64,000 nucleotides of DNA from Macropodus opercularis (Eukaryota > Chordata > Actinopteri > Anabantiformes > Osphronemidae), in assembly GCA_030770545.1 (NCBI GenBank), contig CM061099.1, positions 17,261,501 to 17,325,500 of the forward strand. The letters are read 5' to 3'. A model generated the notes under the pieces. That model searched no databases and was not told where the DNA came from. It saw only the letters and a program-made list of their open reading frames with translations. Shown here in pieces: positions 42,223 to 53,055 of the stretch. The position numbers and the translations under genes are program-made. Position 1 is the first letter of the stretch. The number at the start of each line of letters is the position of its first letter.

Positions 42223-42489
42223 TATAATTCAGTAGACTGAATATTTCATAAACCAGATGGTTAAAATAGTCTCTAATAGACACCTTTTAATTGACATTGT
42301 TAGTTCTTCAAAATTTGTTAATTCATGACGGTGATGGATGAAAGACGTTATAAAGCTTCCATCAACATTAGTCTACAGTATAATAACCAACATGACTGTG
42401 GACATCTTTGACATTTCAGTTCAATTTAGTGATTTTGAATATAATGAAACCAGAACATCTGTGTTAATCATAGTGGTGATTAAGCAGCA

Positions 42490-45400
42490 CTAGCCCTGTC
42501 TGTTAGGGTGTATCTTAGCGACACTTCTCCTCAAAAGCATTGACTTGCTATAGCTCCACCATCTGTATAAAGCAAACTTTACCTTCACCAGCACATAGTC
42601 TCCAGTGTTGATTGGTGCAGAGCTGGACTGTGCAGTCAGCAGAGGAACATCCTCTTTAGGGAAAATCACCTTCAAATTGCCATCAGTTCGCCCACACAGG
42701 TCCTTGGCAGATCTTTTACTTTCCTGCATAAAGAGAATCAGTGTTTCCTAGTAACAGGTTCATCCAGGTACAACCTTTACTAATGGTAAAAGACCTTCTC
42801 TCTCTCTCTCTCTCTCTCCGCTTCAATAAGATTCTTTGAAGCCAAAAAAGATACAACATTTAATCTGGAAAATTTGAAATCACTGTTATGCCTATCTATT
42901 ATTCATCTAACCATTATATATTGCTGTGACCCTACATATCATATTAAGTATATTCTATGATATATAATATACAATAAACGATTAAGAGTGCACCCAACAC
43001 CACTGATGGTGTCAGTGGTCACTAGTCCATTAGTGTTGGTCAATTGCGCAGTACTCACTCCCTCTACCAGGACAAGCTGTGTGCTGTTGATGAAAGTAGA
43101 GTTGACCCTTACAGCTTCCTCTCTGAATACACTGATGCACTCCTGCAATCTCCGCTGCTTCACCTCCACTGGCACGTCATCTTGTAGCCGACGGTAGGCA
43201 TGAGTTTTCTTGAAAATAATGTTGTGAATGTAATTCTTTGTTACAGTTGAGAGACATTTTTAGTTGTGTACACTAAAAATCCACAAGAGCTCACTTTTCT
43301 CATACTGTAGGCAAAAAGGAACCCCACGTTGTAGCCCACCTCTCTGATGAGAGACAGAGTCTGCTGGTGGTCATCTTCTGTCTCTCCACAGAAGCCTGAT
43401 ATGAAGTCGCTGCTGAGACTCACCTCTGACACACAGACAGAAAAATTGTACAACACACTTATGTTAAAAATAATTAAATCAGGGCTTTATAATGAACTCT
43501 TTCTGTCATTGCTAGGACTGAGAGTGAAATTAAAATAAAATTCTCTTCTTAAGGGATACCTGCAGCCTGGAAACTGGGTCCTGATCAAAGTTATAGAAAG
43601 GAAAAGCTGGTCCAGGTCTCAATAAGATGGACCCACCAGATGCTCTTAACCACACCAACCGCTGTTAAGCTAGCAGCGATGGAGACTGTATCTCCAAACT
43701 GACCTGGTCAAATAAGTATGTTTGTGTGGTCTACGGAAAACCTCATACAGGCAGATTGTATGGAGCACAGCTGACCCTATAGGTCATTTATTTATCCAAC
43801 TATTACCAAGACCAAGTCAATGAAATATTTATCATACTTCACCACTGACGACAGACTGACATTGGAGACAGGATGCGTCATTGCACTGATCAAGATTATA
43901 TTGTGTTTAGATAACAAGAGCTACACACAACAAGCAGGATCATGACGGACCAGCGGTGGTTGTGTGAGGACATGAAGCTGATGTCATTCCAACCAAGATT
44001 TTAAGTATCCATTCCAGAAACTCAAGGAGCAACATCCCTATGAAGCAAACCAGAAACAAGACATAGCCCTGACATGTGTCAGCATAGCTGACCAACACGG
44101 CTACAGGGCATGGGCGGCTTGCCGTCACACACAAAACACATTACTATTTTGCACCAACACACACACCTGTTCCAGAGGAAACACATACAGGACAAGCAGA
44201 CGACAGTGGAAAGCTGACCTTAATGACATCTCTCAGACTCTGGGTTTTGGGGGTTAATGGGACATTGTGTTTCAAAAAAACAAAAACAAAAGAGTTGCCT
44301 TTCTTCCCCTGCAGGGTTTGGTAAAGAAGGTAAGAATGTTCAAATGTTCACTTTGGGTTTCTGTCTTTTAGCTTCTTTCTCTTTCTGTTTTTTTAGTGAT
44401 ATGCAGGTTCTTTCAAGGTAAGATAAAGTTAAGTGGCCAACTTTGTATTAATTTTGATAATTTTTTTTGGGTGTTTACAAAACAGTCTGAGATGTTGAAC
44501 GAAAAAGAATTTGGACAAACAATTGTTGGTATAAAATCGTCATATTCTGATACATATTCAGGATATAAAAACCCCCTAGAATGAAAAGGGGGAGATGTGT
44601 TCTGTGCTGGGCTGGGAGACACAGCTGGCTTCTCCCAGTTGGGCTCTGTCCTTCCCCACGTGCCTGCGAGCATTCTCCCTGCAGGAGAGTGAGGTGACTT
44701 TGTTTGCCTGCCTTTGAATATTTCTCATCTCACCACTGAGAATAAATGTAATTATTTGAACCTCTGACTGAATTAATTTTAGTTTGAACATCTCTGACAA
44801 CGACAATGGAAATTGGGTGGAGCTTAGCACTGTTTAAAGTGACACTGTCCCACTTCTGATATGCAAGTGTCTAATCTGTTTGCTAATTTGTTTTATCTTC
44901 TTGGGGATTTAACTCGAAATGCAAAAAATGGAAAATATTGTTGGTCAGCTCTCTCACTAATTAAGGACAAGGTTGCTGGATTTAAATAACCCTCTGGTGG
45001 AAATGGGTCTAAATTAAACTTTTTAACCTACCTGGTATTATCTTTTTGACAGTTTCCACAAGATCAAGATAGGCCTCTCTTGTGTAGCTGTATTTTTAAA
45101 GAAAACTACATGTCATTGATACATTTACTGATATTTAAAAAGACTTCATTAATCAGCTTTCCAAACTGAGTTTGGGAAAAGCACACTTGCCCCTCACCCA
45201 CGTCGCATTGCATTCAAAATCTGACTGCTCCCACTCTGTGCTGGAAGGTGGATCTGCTTACAGATATTGTGACGCTCTGCAATCAGATGCAAAACCTGTG
45301 AAGCGCAACACAGAAACCAGGAAGACAATGAGATCAATATTTTTTCCAGCCTTTGTTTGGTCAAAAATGTGTAAGTACCTCATCAGGAAAGTCTTTGGGA

Positions 45401-47258
45401 TGAGGGGATGTGAACCTTATCCTCATGTCGGGATCAATGCGTGACACTGAATCCAGCAGGTCAGAGAAGCGCATACCTCCTTGTTTGGCTCGGTAAATTG
45501 TCTTAAAGCCACGGCTGAGCTTGGTCAGGTCTGAGCCACAGAACTGTTCATCTGATGTGTCTCTGTAGCTGTTCACATTCTGACCCAGTAATGTCACCTC
45601 CTTCACTCCCTGAGGATCAGCAACCATACACACACACTTATTGAAATAATGTAACTTGTATTAATGTTCCCTTGCAGAGCTGAACTTAAATTAGTAATTG
45701 TGAACTATGTTATTATAAAGTATAATTAAGACTAATACAGACTGTTTAGAGCTCTCTGGTAACTTCAGCTATTCTACAGTCAACAAATATTTCAATCACA
45801 CTGTTGTGCAATGTACTAGCATCCTTTTCGATCCTATTATATCCATCGCTTCCCGTCTGCCCATTACAGTAGTGCAGAGTTTAACTTGTTAACCGGAGGT
45901 CAGGTTCTCACATGCCTGGTCAGAGAGCATACGAATTTCCTCAAGGATGGAGCTGACAGGTCGACTCCTCTCTCTCCCTCGAGTGAAGGGAACAATGCAG
46001 TAACTGCACATGTTGTCACAGCCTCGCATGATGGACCTATTGATGCAGCATCAAGGCAACACAATACATAAATACAACAACTGAAAATCCAAGAGCCCTG
46101 CAGAAACCCATTGGCTAATAACATTTATTATTATTTATTCAGTTCATAGTAAACAATTTTCTAATATATATCTAATATATACACACAAAAAAAACATCCA
46201 CACACTTACACAAAAGCACTATGTCCGTGAGCAGCATAGTGGACAGGCATAATGTCAGCATAGGTCTCCTCCAGTGATAACAGAACATTGCTTGCCTGAT
46301 GATCTCCGTCGGCCACAGTCAGGAGGCGGGGGAGGTCCCTGTAGGCATCTGGACCAGCAAGAACATCTACCAGCTTATCCCGCTCCAGAAGCTCTGTCTT
46401 CAGCCTCTCTGCCATGCAACCTGGAGAGACATAACTTTTATAGGTACGTTTGTAAAGCAAAACTGTTAGGCTATTAAAACATGTTGTGTACATTAGTGAA
46501 CAAACTTGCCTAAAATCCCAATTTTTATTGGTGTGCGTGTCTTTAAGCGTTTCTTCTTCATGGCTGTGAGTTGCTGTAGTCTGTTCCAAATTGTCTGTTC
46601 AGCTTTTTCTCTGATGTGACAGAAAAATAGAGAAACACGTTTTCTTCTGAGAATGTAACACTTGCAAAATAGCTATTTAAAGGTGATATAATTTTACCTT
46701 ATGGAGCAGGTGACCAGAAGTATAACGTCAGCCTGCAAGCACAGACAGGCGTTGAGCTAAACTAACTGTGTGATATGTGTGATAATAAAACGGTAAAACT
46801 GAAAGTGGAGCTCAGCTGTACCTCATTTACATTCGCAGTGCGTTGGTATCCTTTCCTCAGCAGTATGGACCATGCTATCTCTGTGTCATTAATATTCATT
46901 TGACATCCATATGTTTCAAAATACACTGTTGTGAGACAAAAAGTGTTTAGCGTTCATCCCATGCAACAGAAATAAAAAGTCTGGTTTTCATTCACATCGA
47001 CCGACCTTTTCTTGAGTTACCCATGTCCAGCTCCTCCGAAAGATAACAGTGTTTGTCTGACTCTCCATCGGAGGCCTCCATAGTACCTCCTTTAATGAAA
47101 TCTTGGAAGCTTGGCCCAGATGATAAACGACTCTTAAACGTATCCGTAGCTGTGACATTTTTGTGAGTTACATAAGAACAATATCTTGGTTGGATCCGTC
47201 TCACAGGTAGCAAGAGTCGGGTAATTAAGCACTTCAAACTCTTGAAATTGTTCATCAT
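42490..47258 (-). CDS. cdk5rap1: CDK5RAP1, mitochondrial tRNA methylthiotransferase (radical SAM), complete
   Basis: Exons in gene order: 47258-47006, 46925-46822, 46732-46698, 46610-46510, 46420-46210, 46036-45916, 45609-45379, 45295-45198, 45087-45032, 43425-43295, 43208-43059, 42723-42490, all in phase (about 574 residues, human about 590-600). It converts i6A to ms2i6A at position 37 of mitochondrial tRNAs. The basic N terminus (MMNNFKSLKCLITRLLLPVR) fits a mitochondrial presequence. UPF0004 domain cysteines are Cys92 (YGCQMN), Cys128 (VTCSI) and Cys166 (GCMAERL). The radical SAM motif CDNMCSYC (Cys241, 245, 248) binds the catalytic 4Fe-4S cluster. The TRAM domain is in the last two exons (SKRSAKDLCGRTDGNLKVIF). 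Introns after 46510 and 45916 use GC donors. The extreme C terminus looks altered. An ERV remnant lies in the 1.6-kb intron. Confidence 0.96.
42797..42818. repeat. (TC)n microsatellite in a cdk5rap1 intron
   Basis: About 11 TC units between exons 42723 and 43059 (GA on the coding strand). Confidence 0.85.
43560..44800 (+). mobile_element. Endogenous retrovirus remnant (3' pol to env plus LTR), antisense in cdk5rap1 intron
   Basis: Plus-strand translation at about 43560-43720 resembles the C-terminal end of a gamma- or epsilon-type retroviral integrase, broken by stops. It is followed at about 43720-44330 by sequence in the position of env with many frame breaks. The region at about 44590-44800 has LTR-like features: an AATAAA signal near 44740 and a downstream U5-like stretch. 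No gag, protease or polymerase core is present and the reading frames are interrupted, so it is an old, defective copy. It lies opposite to cdk5rap1 in the intron between exons 45032-45087 and 43295-43425. Confidence 0.6.
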
Positions 47259-47840
47259 TAGTTAACTGTATCCGTCTCCAAAACAACGCCTAAACTACAT
47301 AGCTATCCATCACATTCATCTATAACAAAGCATCTATGTACTGTAACTAGCTACTGCCTGAGCCGTCTGCTAAGACCTTATGAATAATTCGGTGTCCTAG
47401 CTCGCCACTTTTTCCAACACATTTCGAGTATTTGTATCTCGTGGAACCCACGCAGACTACGATTTACGAAGATAACCCCTGGAAGTACGTCCCACTTCAT
47501 GGTCCGACTAAAAACGCATTCGGTGTTTGACAACGTTCCAGGTGTAGTGCCAAAAAATAACTCTCCGCTATAAGCTGATTGCCATACGCGGGAGTGCGCA
47601 CAGTCTATATATTTATTAATGACGAATCGCTCAGTATATCATATATTTCCGTGTTAATGGTAATAGTATGTCTATTAGATTTATTAGAATACAGTCAGCA
47701 CTGTAAAAAAGCCAAAAACATTACCATTGTTTTGATTTTTTATCTTACCACATACATTTTTATTTTTTATTAAACAATACACTTTTCAGTAATGTTTTGC
47801 TTTCATTGTGTAGTAATGTGCCCATGCACCAACTGAGAGA
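47259..47840. promoter_or_regulatory. Upstream region of cdk5rap1, shared divergent spacer with ghrh
   Basis: The cdk5rap1 start (47258, minus) and the ghrh leader (about 47.95 kb, plus) diverge from this spacer. The part at 47370-47560 is CpG-richer (ATTCGGTGTC, ACGCAGACTACG, GATTTACGAAG) and lacks a TATA box, which fits a housekeeping cdk5rap1 promoter. Confidence 0.45.
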
Positions 47841-47842
47841 AA

Positions 47843-47847
47843 GAGAG

Positions 47848-47881
<34 letters not shown>
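47843..47881. repeat. (GA)n microsatellite upstream of ghrh
   Basis: A GA-rich run of about 38 bases lies roughly 45 bases upstream of the candidate ghrh TATA box. Its length may vary. Confidence 0.85.
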
Positions 47882-47882
<1 letters not shown>

Positions 47883-47924
47883 AAACCTATGTGAGATGGG
47901 AGTAACTGAGGGCTACAGATCCAA

Positions 47925-47930
47925 TATAAA
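47925..47930 (+). promoter_or_regulatory. Candidate TATA box of ghrh
   Basis: TATAAA in the context CCAATATAAAGTGACC. It would place a transcription start near 47955-47960. The following sequence up to a donor (TCTAG|GTAAAA) at 48048-48049 fits a non-coding first exon, as known for GHRH genes. An acceptor at 48240 (TTCTTCTCCAG) then opens the first coding exon. Inference from position. Confidence 0.5.
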
Positions 47931-48251
47931 GTGACCATGAATGTCGGGGTGATAAACAGCATTTTTTTGGATTTCATCAGTATTCAGAAAGAAGAGGAGC
48001 ATGGTGGATGCTGAGTAAAGAACTATAGTTATTTTATAAAATATCTAGGTAAAATCTATTTAGATTTGCATTGTGTGCATGTGAAAAGCATAGTGTAAAT
48101 ATATATATTTTCATACTATCTCTGGCTGCTGCAACTTCAGTCTCATCAACAAATTATACTGGTTAGAGGAGAACTGTGGTTTCAGCATTTCATCTCATTT
48201 CTACTCCTGCCATTCATTCAAGTTGTATATTCTTCTCCAGGACTAGCTGTG

Positions 48252-50208
48252 ATGATGAAGAAAGCCGCACTGTTACTGTTTTGTTGCCTGGTCATTTCTT
48301 TATCTGGTTCTCCGCTGTACCCATCTATTAGGTAAGTCCTGCCACACAACTATTAATTCCTTGCTCACATGCACATGTTGCTGATTTTTAAAGCGTTATA
48401 ATTATTATTAAATCACTTATAATGACTGGTTAACTCAGTTACACAATTACGTTTTAAACGTTTAGACACATAGAGGTGGCAGCAGAAATACTGAACAAAG
48501 TGGTTGAACAATATTTCTTGGATAAAAAGAAATGCTATTAGAACCCTGGCAAAAACATCACTAAATACAGTGTACAGGCAAGATAATCATTCTGTACTAT
48601 AAAATATTTAGAATATTTACTGAGCATTTCAAATAACTTGAAACCTTTAAGTATATGAAATTGAAAATGTTAAATTTTTTAGAATAGGATTGAACCCTAA
48701 AGTTCAAGAGTTAAATGATCCAAGTGTCATGGTGCTGCTGTATCCTTTCTACTTGTTATGCTAAAGATTTCTGTTTGTGTGTGTGTGAGTTGCTTTGCAA
48801 ATTATTTTATAACCACTGTGTCTTGGGCCAAAATCATTCTATAGCTTGAATATTTTGCTCTCAATCTGGGAATGTTTTTTTTTTACCTTTAATGACAGAA
48901 CTCAATGTTATTATTAAGTTGTGTTTTTATATTAAATTGTATAGATTTACATATGAATATGATATTATGTGTGTGAATATAATGTTTATTTAGTTAATGG
49001 AGGTGTTTCTCAGATTTGGACAGAGAGACATGTCTATTCGGATGACATCTTCAGTAAATAATCCAGCAGAGCAGTTGAAGAAGGACATAAATCCAACTAA
49101 GGAGCCAGCAGGGTCACGGTGTGTAAGTTAATGTGGACTGAGTGGCTTATGGGTGAATGGAATTTATACTTTTACATGTAAAAATGTAAAATATATATAC
49201 AATAGAACAATAACACAAGAATGTCTTTTCATGTACCAACTTTATGGAAGATTTATAATTTAATTCAGTTAACGTTACGTTTGCAATAAGTTAGAAGATC
49301 CAGTACATTATGAGTAAACTTACCCTTTAAGATGACTACTAAATGTGCTGCAATGACAAATAACATCCTAGGGGCTTCCTTTTGTGGTTGATTTATTGCA
49401 CTGTAGCAAAGTACCTGAACTGATATTTCTATGCCTGTACTGTAGCTATGGGCGCCACGCTGATGCCATCTTCGCAAACAGTTACAGGAAAGTTCTGGGT
49501 CAAATCTCAGCCAGGAAGTTCCTTCAGACGATCATGGGCAAGCGTCTGGGGTAGGTAACAGAAAATGAAGTTACTTCAACAAAATCTGGTAGGAGCATTT
49601 GTAGAATGACAGGAGAAATGCTGTTTCTCTTGCTGTTTATTCTTGACAGAAATGAAAGTGAAAATCACATGAAACGGCAGTCAGGTGTGTATGAAGGGAC
49701 CTATAAAGAAGATCAAACATCCATCCAGAGAGCTCAGAGCTACAAAACAGTGCATGAGGACATAATAAGGACCAGGTAACAAACAAAACACAATAAACCC
49801 TAATAAACATTTAGGAGATAAGAGGGGTATTGCAAAAAAGTAGAATTAGGATATCCAGGCTGAATCTGTAAGTAGTTCAAAAATAAATGATAAGCAGTGC
49901 TCAGAAGTAATCGTAATAATTACTGAATAGTTGTTGCCTACACTATAATTACCTCAGATTCAACCATCTGCAGTAAATATGTTACTCAGGAAACTAAAAG
50001 GTAATTCATAGAGCACATTTTGTACATTTAATTTCTTTAATTTTCACCAACCCCCCAACCATGTTATTTTTGAAAAACCAAGCTCACCAAGCTTAATCCT
50101 TTATCTTGCATTTGTGCAACACCTCTCACGCCTCAAATAAACACAGAAGAATCTGACTGACGTGAAAGCCTAACCTGAGATTTTTCTCTTCACAGACTGC
50201 TGAGTTGA
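48252..50208 (+). CDS. ghrh: Growth hormone-releasing hormone precursor
   Basis: Coding exons: 48252-48331 (exon opens at 48241), 49014 to 49112 or 49122, 49446-49550, 49650-49775, 50196-50208. Two adjacent ATGs open a signal peptide, MMKKAALLLFCCLVISLSGS, followed by PLYPSIRFGQRDMSIRM. The third coding exon carries the hormone, HADAIFANSYRKVLGQISAR then KFLQTIM, followed by GKR, an amidation and cleavage site that gives a 27-residue amidated peptide as in other teleosts. The C-terminal peptide (KRQSGVYEGTYKEDQTSIQR) ends at IIRTRLLS. GHRH is a hypothalamic peptide that acts on a class B receptor of pituitary somatotrophs. The strong donor after TGT (49122) leaves phase 0 while exon 3 needs phase 2. 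Only the weaker donor at 49112 (GCAGG|GTCACG) joins in frame. Likely polyadenylation signal ATTAAA at 50319-50324. Confidence 0.93.
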
Positions 50209-50387
50209 GTTCAGTGGATTGTGCCAGTGCTTCTCACCACTGCACCATTTATACCCAGTAGTAGTAGCAGTATAATAGCCTTCACAGATAAAAAAATATT
50301 GTAATTTCTTTTATTGAAATTAAAAACTATAAAGGCAATGTGTGCAAATTCACTTTAACATAAATGGTCAGCTGTATATATATTATA

Positions 50388-51270
50388 TACAACCCAAATT
50401 CCGGAAAAGTTGGGATGCTTTTTAAATTTTAATTAAATGAAATCTATGAAATATTCAAATCACACAATCCAATATTTTATTCACAATAGAACATAGATAA
50501 CATAAGAAAATGTTACACTGTTATCCAGTAAATAAGCTGGGACGGGGGCATGGTGTAGCATCTTTTTTTCAAAACAGTATAGAGGTTATGAGTTCTTGGT
50601 GTTGGAATTTGGTCCCATTCTTGCCTGATTCCAGCTGCTGAAGAGTTTGTGGTCATTTTTGACGTATTTTTTATTTATTGATACGCTAAATGTTTTCTAT
50701 AGGTGAAAGATCTGGACGGCAGCCAGGCCACTATAGCACCCAAACTCTTCTACGATGAAGCCATACTGTTGTAGAAGCTGCAGTAGTTGGTTTTGCAAAT
50801 GCACAACAACTTCCCTGAAATAGACGTCGTCTGGAGGGGAGTGCATGTTACTCTAAAACGTTTATATAAATGGTAAACAGTCCATTTTAAATTAGCCTTG
50901 GCCCACAGGACACAACAGTGCTTCATGAACTACGATCACAAATGGCTTACTGGGCCCATTTAGTAATGTCAGTTACTCATGCTGATGAATGATGCAATGT
51001 TGTCTGAGGGTCTGAATCCAATAGCAGTCTTCGGCCTTTTGCATTATGCACTGTGATTTCTCCAGTTTCTCTGAATCTTTTGATTATGCAATTTGACGTT
51101 GAGGAACGTTGTTTTGTATTCCTCTCTAAGACATCCCATTTATAGCTAATCATGTTACAGACCTGAAGTCAATTGACTAAATTAGTTCCTAGATGTTCTC
51201 CCAACTCAATCTTCTTCTGCTTTCTCAGCCCTTTGTTGCCCCCATCCCTATTATTAGACCTGTAGTAGAC
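50388..51270 (-). mobile_element. Degenerate terminal-inverted-repeat DNA transposon
   Basis: It begins ACAACCCAAATTCCGGAAAAG then TTGGGATG, and ends with CCTTTGTTGCCCCCATCCC, the usual outer parts of a common fish DNA transposon. The interior carries the reverse-strand remains of a transposase region (CAGCCAGGCCACTATAGCAC, AGCCTTGGCCCACAGGACAC) with no long frame. The right inverted repeat is eroded. I do not assign a superfamily. Confidence 0.65.
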
Positions 51271-51320
51271 ATGAAATTACCAAATGAGCTTATTTACTGA
51301 ATAAAATTGTTATGTTATCT

Positions 51321-52000
51321 ACAGTCATGGTCAAAAATATCTGCACCCTTGCAACTTTGTCAGAAAATGAAACCAATTGTTCCAATTACAAATGTTATAA
51401 CATGTTGAGAAATGGAGGTCTCAACCTATGTGTTGTGTGGCACACTGAGCATGGAGAAAAGAAAGTGTAAAGAGGTGTCTGGGGATCTGAGAGCAAAAAT
51501 TGTGGAAAAACATGGACAGTTCATCTCCAGAGATCTTAATGGTTTGGGCTTGCTTTGCTACTTCTGGCACTGTGTGGTTTGGTATCATGAAATCTGATGA
51601 TTACCAAAGAATTTTGGGGCACAACGTAGTGGCCAGTGTCAGAAAGCGGCGTCTCCACCAAAGGTCATGGGTCTTCCAGCAGGACAATGACCCAAAACAC
51701 ACAAGAAAAGTGCTGGAGAGTACTGAAATGGCCAGCAATGAGTCCTGATCTGAATCCCACAGAACACCTGAGGAGAAATCTCAAAACAGCAGTTGGGAGA
51801 AGGTATCTGTCAAATCTGAGTGACCTGGAGGAGTTTGCAAAAGAAGAGTGGTCCAAAATTCCAGTAGAGGTGTAGGAAACTCATTCATGGTCACAGGAAG
51901 TGACTGATTTCAATTATTGTTTTACAATTAACAGAGTGCTGCCAAAAATTTAGTTAGGGGTGCCAATAATTTATCAAGTCCATTTTTGAGTTTTGTGTGA
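51321..52000 (+). mobile_element. Tc1-like DNA transposon remnant
   Basis: The left end CAGTCATGGTCAAAAATATC then TGCACCC pairs with GGGTGCCAATAATTTATC near 51959. The plus strand encodes the C-terminal half of a Tc1 transposase: SWVFQQDNDPKHTRK (second catalytic Asp region) at about 51665-51712, then SPDLNPTEHLRRNLKTAV at about 51740-51790, with a frameshift between them. The N-terminal half is deleted. Inactive. Confidence 0.87.
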
Positions 52001-52277
52001 ATTTTTGAGTTTGACTTGACAGTTTTTGTATTGTTCCAGTGCAAACAGGGAAACTTGCTGTCCAAATGCAAAATCATTTAAAATGCGGTCAATATCATAT
52101 CATATTAAAACAAGTGAATGTAAAAATACATTCAGGTTGTTTGTTCACTTGCCTATATAATGGAAAAAACATACAAAATGTCTGGCCTATTAAAAATTGA
52201 AGCTGTAATCTCTGACATTATTTGTGTTATACATTAAATTTTAAATGTATAAGCGATAAAATGCATCCATGATGGTG

Positions 52278-52378
52278 TGTGTGTGTGTGTGTGTGTATAG
52301 ATAGATAGATAGAGAGATAGATAGAGAGATAGATAGAGAGAGAGATAGATAGAGAGAGAGATAGATAGAGAGATAGAG

Positions 52379-52443
<65 letters not shown>
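52278..52443. repeat. Compound (GT)n-(TAGA)n-(GA)n microsatellite
   Basis: GT repeats (52278-52297) are followed by TAGA and GAGA units and a pure GA run to 52443. The Ser/Leu/Tyr/Ile-rich open frame on the minus strand is an artefact of the repeat. Confidence 0.95.
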
Positions 52444-52446
<3 letters not shown>

Positions 52447-52628
52447 CATACTTCCTAATGCAAATACAAAATATAAAGTTAAGGCGCTACAGTATGTTTC
52501 AAGGTCAGTCTCATTATCAAAATTAAGGGAAACTCCAAAAGGAATGTCTCATTTACCATTTTAATCCAACTGAGTACCCTTAATATGGCATTTTATGATA
52601 TGTAGAAAAAAAAAATCACTTCAATTTC

Positions 52629-52634
52629 TTTATT
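52629..52634 (-). promoter_or_regulatory. Polyadenylation signal of rpn2
   Basis: AATAAA on the minus strand in GGAAATAAAG, about 420 bases beyond the stop codon of the distal last exon (53056). It supports that exon as the main 3' end. Confidence 0.55.
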
Positions 52635-53055
52635 TCCTCTTCTTCATTACAAAAACATCATCAAACTGCCCATATTTTTTAAACAAATTTTCTGTAGGGG
52701 CGTAAATTCTGTATCAAATGGGAAAATCACTGACAGATATATTGGGACAATGAGTGAAGACCAAAATGCCAGTGCTACTTCCAGTGGTTTATCATAACAT
52801 GTCTCCTTTTATGGGTATTGGAGCAACAACAGAGGAATGTACAAAAAAAATTAACACAATACTAAGACAAACTACACTCATGAATAGTTTTTACAGCCAC
52901 TAGCAAAGGGAAACTCTCAGTGAGTGTGTCTTCAAATGCTGCAGTAAACAGTCGAATGGATTCTTTAACTGCCACACTGTTTTTAGTCTGATTTTGATAA
53001 GTGACTCCCTGGATTCAAAAATGTGGTCTTTGTCAGTCTTCTTCTTTTGATTTTC

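Noticed and set aside
48683..48740. Possible extra ghrh exon after TTTTTTAG (reads IGLNPKVQELNDPSV)
   Set aside because: No usable donor follows, and exon 1 joins directly and in frame to 49014, which gives a coherent precursor.
52234..52449. Ser/Leu/Tyr/Ile-rich open frame on the minus strand
   Set aside because: Translation of the GT, TAGA and GA microsatellite.
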